64,000 nucleotides of DNA, taken from Agrypnia vestita. Lineage: Eukaryota > Arthropoda > Insecta > Trichoptera > Phryganeidae. The translations under genes and the position numbers were made by a program. Location of the stretch: contig JADDOH010010285.1 in the NCBI GenBank assembly GCA_016648135.1, forward strand, positions 52,585-116,584, read 5' to 3'. The notes under the pieces were generated by a model. The model worked only from the letters and a program-made list of their open reading frames with translations, ran no database searches and was not told the origin of the DNA. This document shows positions 20,599 through 31,261 of this stretch, piece after piece; positions within the stretch are counted from its first letter, which is position 1; each line of letters starts with the position of its first letter.

Positions 20599-20933
20599 TA
20601 CTATTTTTACTTCCTCTCTTTTAACTCGTAGCGTCTGCTTGCTTGTCTGTCGAAAAAACTTTGGATCGATTTTTAACCCTTTTCCCGTGATCCAATCGAG
20701 CTGAAACTTTGCAGGCAAACTCGTGGCGACGATAAAAATGACCTAACAAATTTTAGATTAAAAAATTAATAATTATAGTATAATTTTGGATTTTTCGAAA
20801 TTTTTTATTACTCCCTTTCGTAGCGTCGCCCGACTCAAGCTCAACGAGTGGAGTAAACGCCAAACCTGTTTCAACTAGTAAATGAGAAAGGGAGTATAAT
20901 AAAAACTTGGTTTTTATGGGTTAGTTTTTTATA
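20599..20933 (+). repeat. Family F dispersed repeat, copy 2
   Basis: TTTTAACTCGTAGCGTCTGC, CAAACTCGTGGCGACGATAA, AATTTTGGATTTTTCGAAAT and AAATGAGAAAGGGAGTATAA, then ACTTGGTTTTTATGGGTTAG. It is the inverse of 16298-16810 and is about 335 bp. An internal CGCCCGACTCAAGCTC block is more G+C-rich than the rest. No coding or terminal hallmark. Confidence 0.7.
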
Positions 20934-21094
20934 ATGAAATGTAACTAAACAACGATAATCAATGGTTTTAGCATCAATCAGTAGGTACTTATTTATATTT
21001 TTGCATGGTTGCAGCAATATATTTTCGAAATAATCATTAAGTTCAGCAGTAATTTGATTGTGTAACCAAATTTAAAAAGTTTTCCTTTTACCTA

Positions 21095-21275
21095 CTTTAA
21101 AATATATTCTTTTTTTTGTTTTTGTTAATACCTATACTTTAATTTTAATTTTTAGTATACGTTGACCCGAAACACGTTGATATTTCAATACATAGTGTTT
21201 TTATAAAAAAAATATATTAATATAATTAATGTTACGACAAAGTTGTTTTGCTGTTTTTGAAGAAGTTACATTTTT
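21095..21275 (+). mobile_element. PLE lineage B tail fragment
   Basis: TTTTTAGTATACGTT is followed directly by ACCCGAAACACGTTGATATT, so the CTGATGA half and most of stem II of the hammerhead-like core have been deleted. AATATAATTAATGTTACGAC and TTGTTTTGCTGTTTTTGAAG continue as in the copy at 30750-30905. Confidence 0.6.
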
Positions 21276-21469
21276 TCTTTTTCCTGTTGTAGTTAGCAGA
21301 TGTAATATTTTCAAGTTAGGAACTTAAACATATTTTAATCCATGTATATATTTATTTTTTAATACATCATTTTTTGTTCCAATACAATGTACATGCACGA
21401 TACTTTTATTAATGTTTTCACATCCACGTAGGCAAGTACAAAAAATAAATAAAACCTTCCCTTGTTCAA

Positions 21470-21625
21470 GAAGCAATGTTTACGACCTGAAGTGATTACT
21501 GTCGCTGTAATTAATCGTGCGAGAGCTTCGGACCAGCGCTGCGAACCCCAACACCGTGAACACCGCCCTCTGTCAAGTGTCGATACAATTGCAGGTTGCA
21601 GACATGCGCCACCTAGCGAATAATT
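21470..21625. other. G+C-rich island, candidate regulatory element
   Basis: Contains GTAATTAATCGTGCGAGAGC and ACCAGCGCTGCGAACCCC and CATGCGCCACCTAGCG. It has an ATTAATC homeodomain-like site and is free of repeats. Confidence 0.35.
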
Positions 21626-21734
21626 AATATCAAATATACATTATTCTGTGCATTAAAAACATTAGAAAACATATCTCAATTATTCAGTAGATCTAAAAAC
21701 ATAATAATATCTACAAATATGTTTTATATACTTC

Positions 21735-21815
21735 TTGTGCCGTCGTAGGTTCGTAACCCGGCCCCGGAAAGGAGGTGGCCAGGGTTTGAATCCCGGTAGT
21801 ATTTTTTTTTTTTTA
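21735..21815 (+). mobile_element. tRNA-like SINE fragment with B box
   Basis: GGTTTGAATCCCGGTAGTA is a B-box-like string ending in a T-run. A similar ATTCAAATCCCGGTAGCAG string occurs at 33355-33375. The 5' half does not form a cloverleaf, so this is not a tRNA gene. Confidence 0.4.
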
Positions 21816-22439
21816 ACATAATATTACATTCAATTACATTACAAATATAATTTTACAATAATAATTTATCATACAATCATATAATAAAATATGTAACTAC
21901 CCAACTAGGCTGGCCTGTTTTAGGGCAAGTTATATATTTCATTTTAAAACACAAAATTCGACTATAGGTACTCATTAGTATATATAATTAATTAATAATT
22001 TAGAGGTCAAGTAAATTAGTACATTATAAAAATTTAAATTAGATTAATACAATACAAATATTTTAATTAAATTAATACAATAAAAAGTTAAATTAGATAA
22101 AATAGTATTAGGTAGTAGCCAAATATTTTTTCTTTAATTAGATTATTCCGTATGTCTTTCTAATTGATTAGTTTTAAAGTTGATAAGTCATTCATTCAAT
22201 CAGTTGCTTAAAATATATTCAATATTACACATGGTTTCATTCTAATTTCGCAAAAGTATAAATCAAACCATCTTGTCTAATATTGCAAAAATTGAAGAAG
22301 CAGAAAAAAAAACCTGTTTCTTTATACAGTTGAAAGGAAATCGTGAGAGAAACAGAATTAATTTTAAAACTGGTAATCTCTTGCCAAAGGCATTACATAA
22401 TTTGTCAACACTACAAATTTCCTAATAACACGTCACCGT
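21816..22439. other. AT-rich stretch, nothing recognised
   Basis: Mostly A/T with simple ATTA-type repeats such as AAATTAGATTAATACAATAC. No genes. Confidence 0.45.
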
Positions 22440-22640
22440 TATGAATTCGTATATTCTTCTGCATTTCGTAATGGATTCGTTCGGCGTTTCCAATTTTCTT
22501 TCAGATTCATAAATAACATATTTGCGTTCCCCTCTCCGTCGGAGACAAAGTTCAACGATTCTTTAATAAAGAACTGCATGGATTGGAAGAAGCTCGCAGG
22601 ATTAGCATTTACATTATTACCAAGTACATTCGTGTGTATT
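22440..22640. other. Island, candidate regulatory element
   Basis: A repeat-free block with CGTTCGGCGTTTCC, CCCCTCTCCGTCGGAGAC and GGAAGAAGCTCGCAGG. No coding frame. Confidence 0.3.
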
Positions 22641-23324
22641 CATTATTATCATAAATGTACACACAGGCTGATTTTTATTTTTATTTAAAAAAATGTAGTA
22701 ACGAAAACTATAAGATTGTACTAAAGACAAATTAAATTAGTACTCATTAAATTTATTAACTTTAGAAAATTTTAATATATTAATTTTTAGATGTATGTAT
22801 GTGATCTATTCTCCTAAATCATAAAAAATCGACAGCTCTGTGTCGATTAAATGTAACTCTAAGAAACAAAGAAAAATATACAATCATAAGAAATATTTTT
22901 ATCGAAATAGAAGAATTAATACAATGAACAATAATCATAATACCGTTAAATAATTTTTTCGAGTTTTGTCAATGCTACTAATACAAATAGTTAAGTTCCC
23001 GAGTATCATTAAATTAGTTATTAGAATACTATCTACTTATAGAATAATAGAAATTAGAATACTAACTACTTAATATTTAATTAGTATAACTACAAAATAA
23101 TACAAAAATTTAGTCTATGAAATTTCTTTACATAGATAGTATTGATATGCATATAATATGTAATTCAATGACAATGTTGCTGCAGTTTTGACAAAGAAGT
23201 CATTAAGTACTTCACATGCTTTAACAGCGCTAGTTTTCTATTGCATTAAAATAATTATTATCAAAAAAAAAATTAGTAAATTCTGCGCCGTTTAAACATT
23301 TTTCTAGGATTTTACTTAGGATCA
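22641..23324. other. AT-rich stretch, nothing recognised
   Basis: Local near-repeats such as TTAGAATACTATCTACTTA and TTAGAATACTAACTACTTA (23019-23070) form a two-unit imperfect tandem. No genes. Confidence 0.45.
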
Positions 23325-23455
23325 CTTCCAAAAATTTGATAGATGTGATAGTCTATCATTGGTGGAATTGTGAACATAACATTGTGTAAAGTGATCACTA
23401 AATACTGTTTGCCGTACGACGGGACGTAAGCCTTATAAACACCCATAAATTCCAT
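23325..23455. mobile_element. Family A MITE, fragment
   Basis: GATAGTCTATCATTGGTGGA, ACATTGTGTAAAGTGATCAC and TAAGCCTTATAAACACCCAT match the inner-to-outer order of a family A arm. The outermost terminus is missing. Confidence 0.65.
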
Positions 23456-23654
23456 ATTGTGTTCTTAAAAAATTTAAACATACTTAAAATATTTGGAAAT
23501 ATTGTAATCTAATTTCACGTTATCCTGTATTTTTTATTTTAAGTAAGTAATAGTACCGCAAACATTATTCTCTTGGTGCTTTTGTCAGATGAAAGCAAAA
23601 CTTTTTTACAAAAATTATTTTTACAACTTGTAAAAAGGAACGGGTTATTTATAA

Positions 23655-23760
23655 TTTAACCATTGACCCCGAAACATATCGGTATTTTCAACAAATCTGT
23701 GCTAAAAACAAAGTATATTCTTCATTTATGAAAATAATAACGCATGTTTATAAGTTCTAC
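23655..23760 (+). mobile_element. PLE lineage B tail fragment
   Basis: GACCCCGAAACATATCGGTA and TTTTCAACAAATCTG match the 3' half of the hammerhead-like region at 57100-57130. The CTGATGA half is not present. Confidence 0.5.
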
Positions 23761-23859
23761 TTTTTTTTGTAAAAGTAAAGATTTTTCGTATATCTGCATG
23801 TTTCAGAAATACGAAAAACCTTAATTAAGTCTTGAAATTATGTAGCCAGTTTTTTTTTA

Positions 23860-24080
23860 ATACTTTTCATATAAATACAAGTTGTCAAATGTAAAATATT
23901 TAGATTGATAATGCCGTCATAAGACGAAATGCGTCTCAGAAAATTAAAAAGGTAGAACTTAAAAAACAAGTGTTTTTATTTCCATATCTGTGAATATGGA
24001 GTTCTATAAACTTACTTCAGGAACAATAGAAAGGTATATTCTTATTAATTATATTAATAATGTCGTAAGAAAATTTTTCT
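23860..24080 (+). mobile_element. PLE lineage D-like tail with hammerhead-like core
   Basis: TTGATAATGC, a CGTC-ATAA-GACG stem and GAAATGCGTC (about 23906-23935) have the hammerhead order, with a GTC triplet after a very short stem III. Two core positions differ (TTGATAA for CTGATGA). A TGAATATGGAGTTCTATAAA block follows, as in PLE D. The following AATTATATTAATAATGTCG is shared with the lineage B tail, so this may be a mosaic of two tails. Confidence 0.5.
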
Positions 24081-24164
24081 CTTATTGAAAAAGTATTTTT
24101 AATTAATATAAAAATACATTTACTACCGATAAATATCAAACACGCTGTGAATGTGTGCGAATGC

Positions 24165-24300
24165 CAAAACATGGCTTTTCGATGCAAAATTCCGTACGGT
24201 AATTGTTAAGTTTGGAAAACAAAAGAATTGGATGAAAAAGAATAATGTACGGGCGGCACGCTCCGAGAATGAAAAGGAAAGAAAATAAATGATACATAAA
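24165..24300. other. Small G+C-enriched island
   Basis: AATGTGTGCGAATGCC and GTACGGGCGGCACGCTCCGA lie in AT-rich surroundings. Unique, no coding. Confidence 0.25.
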
Positions 24301-24484
24301 ACAATGAAATGTATCGGTTGCTACAGATCACGTGCTGCTTGGTGGCTTTTGTGGGGCAATATTCGCCGAGTTGGTATTCCGTTTCTGTATTTTATTCGGC
24401 GAAATATTTTCTAAATTAATTTTGCGTACTTTTAAGTCGAATGTAGATGACACAATTAATCAAAGTAAAACAGAATATTTTGTC

Positions 24485-24955
24485 CAAATTTTTGAGAACA
24501 CAGTACTGGATTTTTTCTGGATGGATGGATGGAGAACACAGGACTGGATAGATACAGGGACATCATTAATCAAAATGTCTCATAGAGATATCTATAATAT
24601 TCAGAAGGTAAAAAAATGGCCTAAAAAGAGTAAAAAAATTGAAATGATATTTCTGGCGTATTCTAGTCTAATGCTAATAATTGGGAAGAAACTCATTACA
24701 TATTGCTTTAAAAAATTCCAATTAAAAAAATAGTTGTCTCATGAGTGACATCTGTGGTTAATTAAGAGGAATGAAAAAGCTTTGGATGCCGGTCGATAAT
24801 TACAACATACATATGAAACGGGTTGTAAAGTTATCCCTTGAGCCAATTGTACGATAGATGGGTCGTAAGTCCTATGAACACGCAAAGACTTACCATACCT
24901 ACTTTCCCATAAAAAATATAATTTTGTCTCTACGAGACATCTGATAATATATATT
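24485..24955. mobile_element. Family A MITE with flanking related segment
   Basis: The right arm is clear: TCGTAAGTCCTATGAACACG, CATACCTACTTTCCCATAAA and TTTTGTCTCTACGAGACATC. The middle, with CATATGAAACGGGTTGTAA and GCTTTGGATGCCGG, is the inverse of 31740-31800. On the left, AAATTTTTGAGAACACAGTA and ATGTCTCATAGAGATATCTA resemble the segment next to the copy at 49805-49880, so the family may have a longer form. The 133-codon plus frame at 24332-24733 runs into this segment and has no protein family match. Confidence 0.65.
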
Positions 24956-25999
24956 AAAGTAACTCATTTTACTGTAATTATTATTGCAGTAAGTAGTTAT
25001 ATTATTCATTGAATAAGCCGACATAAAAAGATTTTATTGAGATTTTTATTTTGGGAGTCGCTTGGTCTTCAATACAAACTTTCATTAAAAAATAGACAAT
25101 TTAATTAACAGATTTTTAGTAAAAATCTTGAATTTGTGATTTGTAATAATGAGAGTACTTTTATCGAATCTAACTATCACGGCTAAATTGAAGATCGCGG
25201 ATGGTACAACCGTCCTTCTGCGAGTCTAGTTGAATGTCCTGATTGCAAAATGAAACAGGATTGATGTTGATATAAGTATTAAAAAAGATATTATGTTTTA
25301 AAGTTTCTGTAATTTTATCATAGATTTGAGAGGCTATATATATCCAAGGAAAAAAGTAAAGCGGGACAAATCCCGATACAGTCGGCCGAATTCCGAAATA
25401 AAAAAAATAAAGGAGACGTAGGTATGCGTCGGTGATTATTTCTATCAAACGTCAAAATACAAATACGAGTCCAACACGACAAAGACAATTTTGCCATAAT
25501 TTTACATCAGTATGCTATTTTCGACGTGTTATTTCATGTAATTTTAGTCAATACATGAGAATAGTGAGGTTACGTTTGCGATAGGTTCTTCGGTAATCTG
25601 TTTATAGCTCTGTCAACAAGACCGCCTGGATATGAAGGCACCGGAGTAATCAATCACTTTTCTAAAGGCATTTCAGACATCGGACACCGCAAATAAAAGT
25701 ATTCACTTTGAGAGATATATATGTGAAAATATACAAATATCTTAATTAGAGTACGATGATCACCGAACATTTGTTTTATTTTCGTCTATTAAGTGTTGGG
25801 ATAAGAATCTTAAGATCCCAAAATTGCTATTTTTGGGAAACGGCCGAGAGTTTTGTTCGTACCTATACAAGGGACATATATACCTATACTGCCTCGGTCG
25901 TTCGGCCTTTCGAATTCCTAAACAGCCCCTTGACTTGTAACAAAACGTAGGCGTTTTAACAAATTTAAAAACCTAATTATTCTCGAGAACAAATGAAAT
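24956..25999. other. AT-rich stretch, nothing recognised
   Basis: About 1 kb without repeat match or coding signature. A modest mixed block lies at 25570-25690 and another at 25785-25935. Frames at 25170-25448 (minus) and 25756-25950 (plus) have no domain. Confidence 0.4.
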
Positions 26000-26170
26000 T
26001 AAAAAAACGTTCCGCCAGGAGCGGGGAGGGGGAGGCATAACACGAAGGGAAAAAATAGCAAGAAAGTCAGAGGTGGCAAATAACGAACGCTGTAAATTGT
26101 GTTAATTAAAAGGCCGTGACATCTGGACAAATAAATAATGCGAACGGGATAAGGAAATGCTTTATTTTGT
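26000..26170. other. Island, candidate regulatory element
   Basis: Begins near CGCCAGGAGCGGGGAGGG. A later part with GTGTTAATTAAAAGGCCGTG combines a paired-homeodomain-like TTAATTA with a less AT-rich context. No coding. Confidence 0.3.
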
Positions 26171-26847
26171 ATTGCTTGCTTTAGACATTCCGTGTTCAAT
26201 ATATTTTTATTGGATTAAGAGGCTGAACCTATCTGTGTGATTTAATAAACCGTAAACCGTCTCGAATTTTCATTATAATGTTTGTACTTGAATTTTTTTT
26301 ACCAAAAATATTTTGCTGGGTTCAATATGAACCAGTAGCAGTTTGTATGACTATCATGCTTAATTCAATCCAAATAAATGGGTTATTTAAGATACTTCAA
26401 CTTTTTTTATTATATTTGTTTTAATAAATTTATTTTATATTTAACATTATTTCGTTGGATTTCGACTTTTTCCTATCAACCTCAATTTTATGATCAAAAG
26501 ATTATTCTCCATATCGGGGTGGACAGAATATTTATCTTTAACCTATCATTTACAATAAATAAATTATAAAAACATAGCAGTTAACAAGTTACTATTATTA
26601 AAATTAAAACAAAACTGCCATGATCACCATTGTAATAAATTGAATATCATACGGTATATTGATTCATTTTATATTAGAAACAATTACTTTTATATTATAT
26701 CAAGTAATGAACACAATTTTCTATAGCCTACTCGTACACTTGTATATAACGTTCTGCTATTTCTCGTAGATTAAATATATATTTTTAAATACACAAAACT
26801 TAAAGCGACTTTATCTATGTACCTGGTAATATTTTTTTTTATACATA
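26171..26847. other. AT-rich stretch, nothing recognised
   Basis: No repeats shared with the window, no coding signature. Confidence 0.45.
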
Positions 26848-27008
26848 TTTCGTATTCCAGAACACGTATTCTTACTACATATTTTCAAACTAAGCTAAAC
26901 GCTTGTGCTATGAAAATAGGACTGACTTGCTAGTCTGGAGTGAGGTTCGAACTCGCAACTTTTGGATCACGAGGCGAGTGCCCAAACCACAAGACCAATA
27001 AGCTAATC
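26848..27008 (-). mobile_element. tRNA-derived SINE, copy 1
   Basis: On the minus strand an A-box-like TGGTCTTGTGGTTTGGGCAC and a B box AGTTCGAACC lead into AAGTCAGTCCTATTTTCATA, CACAAGCGTTTAGCTTAG and a TTTGAAAATATG tail. The same body follows the tRNA-like head in four other places. The head does not close an acceptor stem, so it is a SINE. Confidence 0.75.
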
Positions 27009-27219
27009 TATAGATATTGATAATAAAAAATATTATCAATATGTATAAAATAAGGTCATTGAATTAGCATGTTTGTATATAAAAATATGTACCTATATAA
27101 TAATACATGTACATACATAATAATACATTAAAACACATCCGGTAGCCATTTATACTAAATTAAGCTAAAGAGGCCGTTATTAAAATCTGTCGGCTACAAC
27201 ATTTAAAATAATTTATTCA

Positions 27220-27540
27220 AAAGGTATCTCCACATTTCACGGGTGAATTCGAGGAGGCGTGACAAAAGTCCAATTTTTCCTTATTTAGGTTCGAACAAAT
27301 TGCTTTAATCATTGCTTTGAATTGAGAATTACCAGAGATTACGATGTAAAAAAATCGAATCTTATTCGGGGGCACTCCCCCTTGCGCAATCCCCCTCCGC
27401 ACCCCCGCACCCCCTCACCACGCGAAACGGCGAAACAAATGGCGACAATAATGAACTGACAAATATGCAGCAAGAAATAAAAACGTGTCCGCCAATTTGG
27501 TACAGTCTGCGAAAACTAACGTTGCCGATCTGCCAACCAG
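27220..27540. other. Island, candidate regulatory element
   Basis: A repeat-free block with GGGGGCACTCCCCCTTGC, CCCCCTCCGCACCCCCGC and ACCACGCGAAACGGCG. The 61-codon minus frame at 27217-27402 has no known domain. Confidence 0.35.
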
Positions 27541-27743
27541 TTACAAATATTTTTACGCATTATATTACAATATGTAAGTATTATTTATTTTAGAAATAAA
27601 TCAATGTCTTTTCAACTCGGAGGACTATATGAGGAAATAAATTCATAATGTATCCGCATCTGAGCTTATTCCATTACAGTGTTTATTTTGCAATATAGGT
27701 ATTTTAAAACATATTTATTTATAATTTCATTTTGTAGTTTAAG

Positions 27744-27830
27744 TTTAAGGCCCCGAAACATGTTGATAATTTAACGAAAAGTGGTTTATGCACGTTTTAT
27801 TATTTTAGAAAGCAAGGATTGAAAATATAA
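27744..27830 (+). mobile_element. PLE lineage B tail fragment
   Basis: GGCCCCGAAACATGTTGATA is the best-preserved 3' half of the hammerhead-like core of this lineage. A TTAACGAAAAGTGGTTTATG tail follows. The CTGATGA half is missing upstream. Confidence 0.6.
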
Positions 27831-27896
27831 TTATTTAGAAGTTGATCCTGTAAGATATTTCGCGATCATTCTATATTTGCAAACCATTAGGTCATC

Positions 27897-28056
27897 TTCT
27901 GTATATAGTTTTCTGGGATATTCTACCATGTACATGTGACCTCTTGAAACGATGGCCAGAAAGGTTACATATACACGGCAGAATGTCCCAGAAAACTATT
28001 CACAGAAGATTCTGAACGGCCGAGAAAACCCGAGAACATTTTCATCGGGTCATCAG
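27897..28056 (+). mobile_element. PLE lineage C tail, inverted against itself
   Basis: AGTTTTCTGGGATATTCTAC and ATGTACATGTGACCTC (27909-27946) are the inverse of the following ACATATACACGGCAGAATGT and CCCAGAAAACT. The second arm is preceded by GAAACGATGGCCAG, the end of the hammerhead-like region. The whole insertion is only about 160 bp: a tail plus an inverted tail, with no coding part left. Confidence 0.7.
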
Positions 28057-28487
28057 TCATCTGCTTCACAAGACGATGTCTAATCTAGTAAACCAATTTA
28101 CAAAAATTTCATTCAGTATTATATTCCTCCTTCGTGTTCTTCTTTCTTATTCGATAATTTTATCACACTTGCTTCTCAACCTTTATACATATATTCAAAT
28201 ACAATTAATTCTTCGCTTTCTCAATGTTTTTTTTTACTTCTAACCTTGTACAACTCCCAATCTTCAGCCTCCATTACACCAAAAACAAGTAGATCAAAAA
28301 ATAATTTGAAGATCGTTTTTATACGCTTTTTTGCATTCATTCGTAATCGATTTTTTAACATCACCCATGCAGTATTCAAATATTAAACTCGTTGTTTTAA
28401 AGTTAAAAACAAATTTTCTAACATGTTCTTCAGCTGTTTCTAATGCTCTTGCTTGTTAGTGGCATAATTACTTATTTTATTTATAAA
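28057..28487. other. AT-rich stretch, nothing recognised
   Basis: No repeat or coding evidence. Confidence 0.4.
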
Positions 28488-28600
28488 TTTATTAATCAAC
28501 GCCCTAGTGGGCTGTTAAGTACAAGAAAAATAAAAGGATTTTTATATACCTAACATAAAACACATTTTACAGTTAATAATTAAAAAAAAAGAATATAAAT
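28488..28600 (-). mobile_element. LINE/SINE 3' tail fragment (AACGCCCTAGTGGGC type)
   Basis: AATCAACGCCCTAGTGGGCT and TTAAGTACAAG parallel the copy at 13777-13860. A TTTATTTATAAATTTATT run on the low-coordinate side would be the poly(A)-rich end of a minus-strand retrotransposon. Confidence 0.45.
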
Positions 28601-28955
28601 AAAACATATTAAAGATAAATGAATAATGTAAAACAATATAAAATAAATTAACAATGGATTATATGAGTGACTTGATTATTAATTTTAATCGAAATAATAA
28701 CCAAATCATCGAAAAAATCGAATGGTCAAAAATGATTTAATTATGTATAGTCATCAACTTTACGTAAATGTTTAAAGTTTCAGAGCTGTAGCTAGTCGGA
28801 AAGTCGGTGAAAAATCAATTAAAAGATTCCACCACAACAAACAAATATCAAACAGACAAAGAGAGTTATATAAATGAATGTAAAAAGTATTCCACACGGA
28901 AAATATTCACTCAAGTAATAATAAGATCAAGGCCTTCGACTCTACAGCTTGCATT
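28601..28955. other. AT-rich stretch, nothing recognised
   Basis: No coding or repeat evidence. GTTTCAGAGCTGTAGCTAGT near 28780 is reminiscent of interior sequence of non-autonomous elements but cannot be placed. Confidence 0.35.
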
Positions 28956-29240
28956 TTTAATTTAGACACTTTTTTTGGTAAGACTTTTTTTTAATTGGTT
29001 CCCGGTTTAATTTGTCTGCAGTGCACCCTCACCCCTCCTCCCCCCGAACCATAACCCACCCCGCCCTTTGTAAAACCACCTTTAATATGCAAATTTTTTC
29101 GACTGCTTTTTTTCGTCGGTGGCACCAAGTTAAATGTTGTTGCATTTAATCCAGTACCTCTGATCCCCAATTATTGTACAAGTCGAGGGATTGGTTCGAT
29201 CGCGATGCAAATTCGGACCATCTGAAAAATTTGTGTTAAG
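28956..29240. other. Island, candidate regulatory element
   Basis: A C-rich segment (CCTCACCCCTCCTCCCCCCG) is followed by CCTTTAATATGCAAAT, an octamer-like ATGCAAAT, then GGTTCGATCGCGATGCAAAT with a second ATGCAAAT. Two POU-type octamer-like words 120 bp apart in a repeat-free block suggest, but do not prove, a regulatory module. Confidence 0.4.
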
Positions 29241-29383
29241 AATCACAAAAACCACTCAGAATATGTAACAGCTAATCAAAAATATGTGGCAGTAATACTA
29301 ATTTATATATCTCTTTAACCTATAAATCCTGATATTTTTTATTGTTTACTAGTAAGTACCAATCTTTATAGTACTTTATTCAT

Positions 29384-29636
29384 ATCAAGGGTAGAAAACC
29401 AAAAGGGTGTTAATGATAGTTTCGAACTTTATAGGATAGCAAAATAAACTTCTCTCAATCTGATTTTATCATTATTTTATTATTAAACGATTTTCGTATT
29501 TGTTAATCCAAAGCACGCGTGGAAATCTTTTAATGATAAAATAAATATTGATAAAATCAGATTGACAAAAATGATTTTGATCTCCTGTAAAATTTGAAAT
29601 AATCACTAATGCCCTTTTGGCTTTCTAACATCGATT
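29384..29636. mobile_element. Family H TIR MITE, copy 1
   Basis: The left end ATCAAGGGTAGAAAACCAAA, then AGGGTGTTAATGATAGTTTC, is answered at the right end by ATAATCACTAATGCCCTTTT, then GGCTTTCTAACATCGAT. The centre has a second pair (TTTATCATTATTTTATTATT against TAATGATAAAATAAATATTG). Total about 250 bp, no coding. The second copy is at 51180-51425. Confidence 0.8.
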
Positions 29637-29988
29637 ATATTTTTACAGGCATATTACAAAATTGTATATGCAGTTTGAACGCAAGAATACATTACAGTAT
29701 ATGTTATTTGTTAAGATATACATTACCTTATATTCCTTAAAAAATAATGTAACAATATTAAGAATACAAATTAAGGTATTACCATATTTCACAGTTCTTT
29801 GTAATATTTCTTTAATAAATTTTCTATATTTTTTTGTTCCTCTTCATTGCAGATCTATAAGTTTTCAAGCATTCTTTTTAGTATTTACAGGTTGTCTTCC
29901 TTACTTAATTTTGAATAAAAAGTATTATTATTGAGTTAATGAAATGACGACAATCACGAATAAATTGAACAACTAAATATTCCAAATA
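29637..29988. other. AT-rich stretch, nothing recognised
   Basis: The 90-codon plus frame at 29662-29934 is hydrophobic and Phe/Leu/Tyr-rich without a domain, and ends in poly-Tyr. I treat it as a chance frame. Confidence 0.4.
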
Positions 29989-30422
29989 CAGGGTGTCTCG
30001 TAGTTGGTAGTAAAATCTTTAGGGGAGCCTTCTTCATGCAATTTTGAATACAAAATATTCTTTGCACTTAAGGTGAAGTATGCATATTTTCAGTATTTCT
30101 GACCTATTTTCTGTAAAACGTTGGACCGTCATTACAGTAATATATTTTAAATATTAAAAATTCATGCGCTTAAATACAAGTCAAATTTCTACAAAATATT
30201 AATAATTTTATTTGATTTTTATCAAAGAGATTGAATTTTCAATAATTTATATAAATTACTTACATGATAGTCTTACGTTTTACAATAGATAAATACTGGA
30301 TACAAATGCAAACTTTGATGTCGATAATCTCCGTAACTGTTAACATTTCCCCCAAAGAGGAAATAATATTTTGTATTCAAAATTTAATGCAGAAAGCTCC
30401 CCCGTTGCTCTACCTATGACAC
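29989..30422. mobile_element. Family G long-palindrome element, diverged
   Basis: Starts CAGGGTGTCTCGTAGTTGG. Arm pairs include GGGGAGCCTTCTTCATGCAA against TTAATGCAGAAAGCTCCCCC, and TTTTGAATACAAAATATT against AATATTTTGTATTCAAAA. The inner AAACTTTGATGTCGATAATC matches the better-preserved copies. The right end has decayed. Confidence 0.75.
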
Positions 30423-30749
30423 AAACTGTGTAAATGAATTCTTAAAAAAATAGACGGTTAAAACTAGAATATTTTTCCAGCTGATAGTAAGATAATATCT
30501 TAGTAATAAAAAGGATATATACAAAAATAATACCAAATAATATTCAACACTAATTACGTCCCTATACTTCAATTGCTTTAATGCAGTCTTTGGTAAGATA
30601 AAAATTCCTAAACACATAATTTTTTATGTAATTAATATAAATGTACTTTGTTTTATATTGAAAAATTATTTTATATATTGAAAAATATCAAAGTGTTTTT
30701 GTTCCAACTAACTAATACTAACAAATTGTGAAATCAAAAATGTTAGTAT
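30423..30749. other. AT-rich stretch, nothing recognised
   Basis: No supported gene; the 67-codon minus frame (30414-30617) lacks a domain. Confidence 0.4.
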
Positions 30750-30910
30750 ACATTGTATCCTGACGAAGATGCTATGGGCTATGAAACGTGTTGATAATTT
30801 CAACACATGAATGTTGAAAAAAAAGTACATTATTATTAATTACGTTAATAATGTCACCACAAAATCATTTTGCTCTTTTTGAAGACATAATTTTTTGTTA
30901 TATTGTAAGG
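30750..30910 (+). mobile_element. PLE lineage B tail with both hammerhead-like core halves
   Basis: CCTGACGA (position 7 of the core is variable, so CTGACGA is acceptable) is followed by a degraded stem II and TGAAACGTGTTGATAATTTC. A GTT triplet follows GAAAC after a two-base gap, as expected for a minimal stem III. Downstream TATTATTAATTACGTTAATA and TCATTTTGCTCTTTTTGAAG match the lineage B tail at 21095. Stem II pairing is poor, so the motif is probably dead. Confidence 0.6.
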
Positions 30911-31261
30911 TCGTATAGTTTCTTTATTTTTGAAAAATGTTTAAAAAGTTATGGCTTGTAAACACTTACATTTACTAATTCGTCTTCACTCACCTTTTTA
31001 CTGAAATAACGCAATAAAATGGTCAGAATGTACTTCGGTGTTTCCTATTAAGGCTGGAGGTGTTTTATCCAATCTCCTTTTATATCCTTTACTCAGTTTT
31101 ATTATCTTAGCTGCCTGGTGTGTTTAATCTTAAAGTTTTCAAGTCGTAAAGCTTACGGCACTTTTGAAACAGGATTAAGTTAATACAATGACACATAAAA
31201 AGTGATTCGTATTTATAACCGTACCGTAAGGATAATAAATTTCACCAATAAAACAAAATAT
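30911..31261. other. AT-rich stretch, nothing recognised
   Basis: No coding or repeat evidence. Confidence 0.4.

Noticed and set aside
24332..24733. 133-codon plus-strand frame
   Set aside because: No domain, residue content typical of AT-rich chance frames, and its right half runs into sequence shared with family A MITE flanks.
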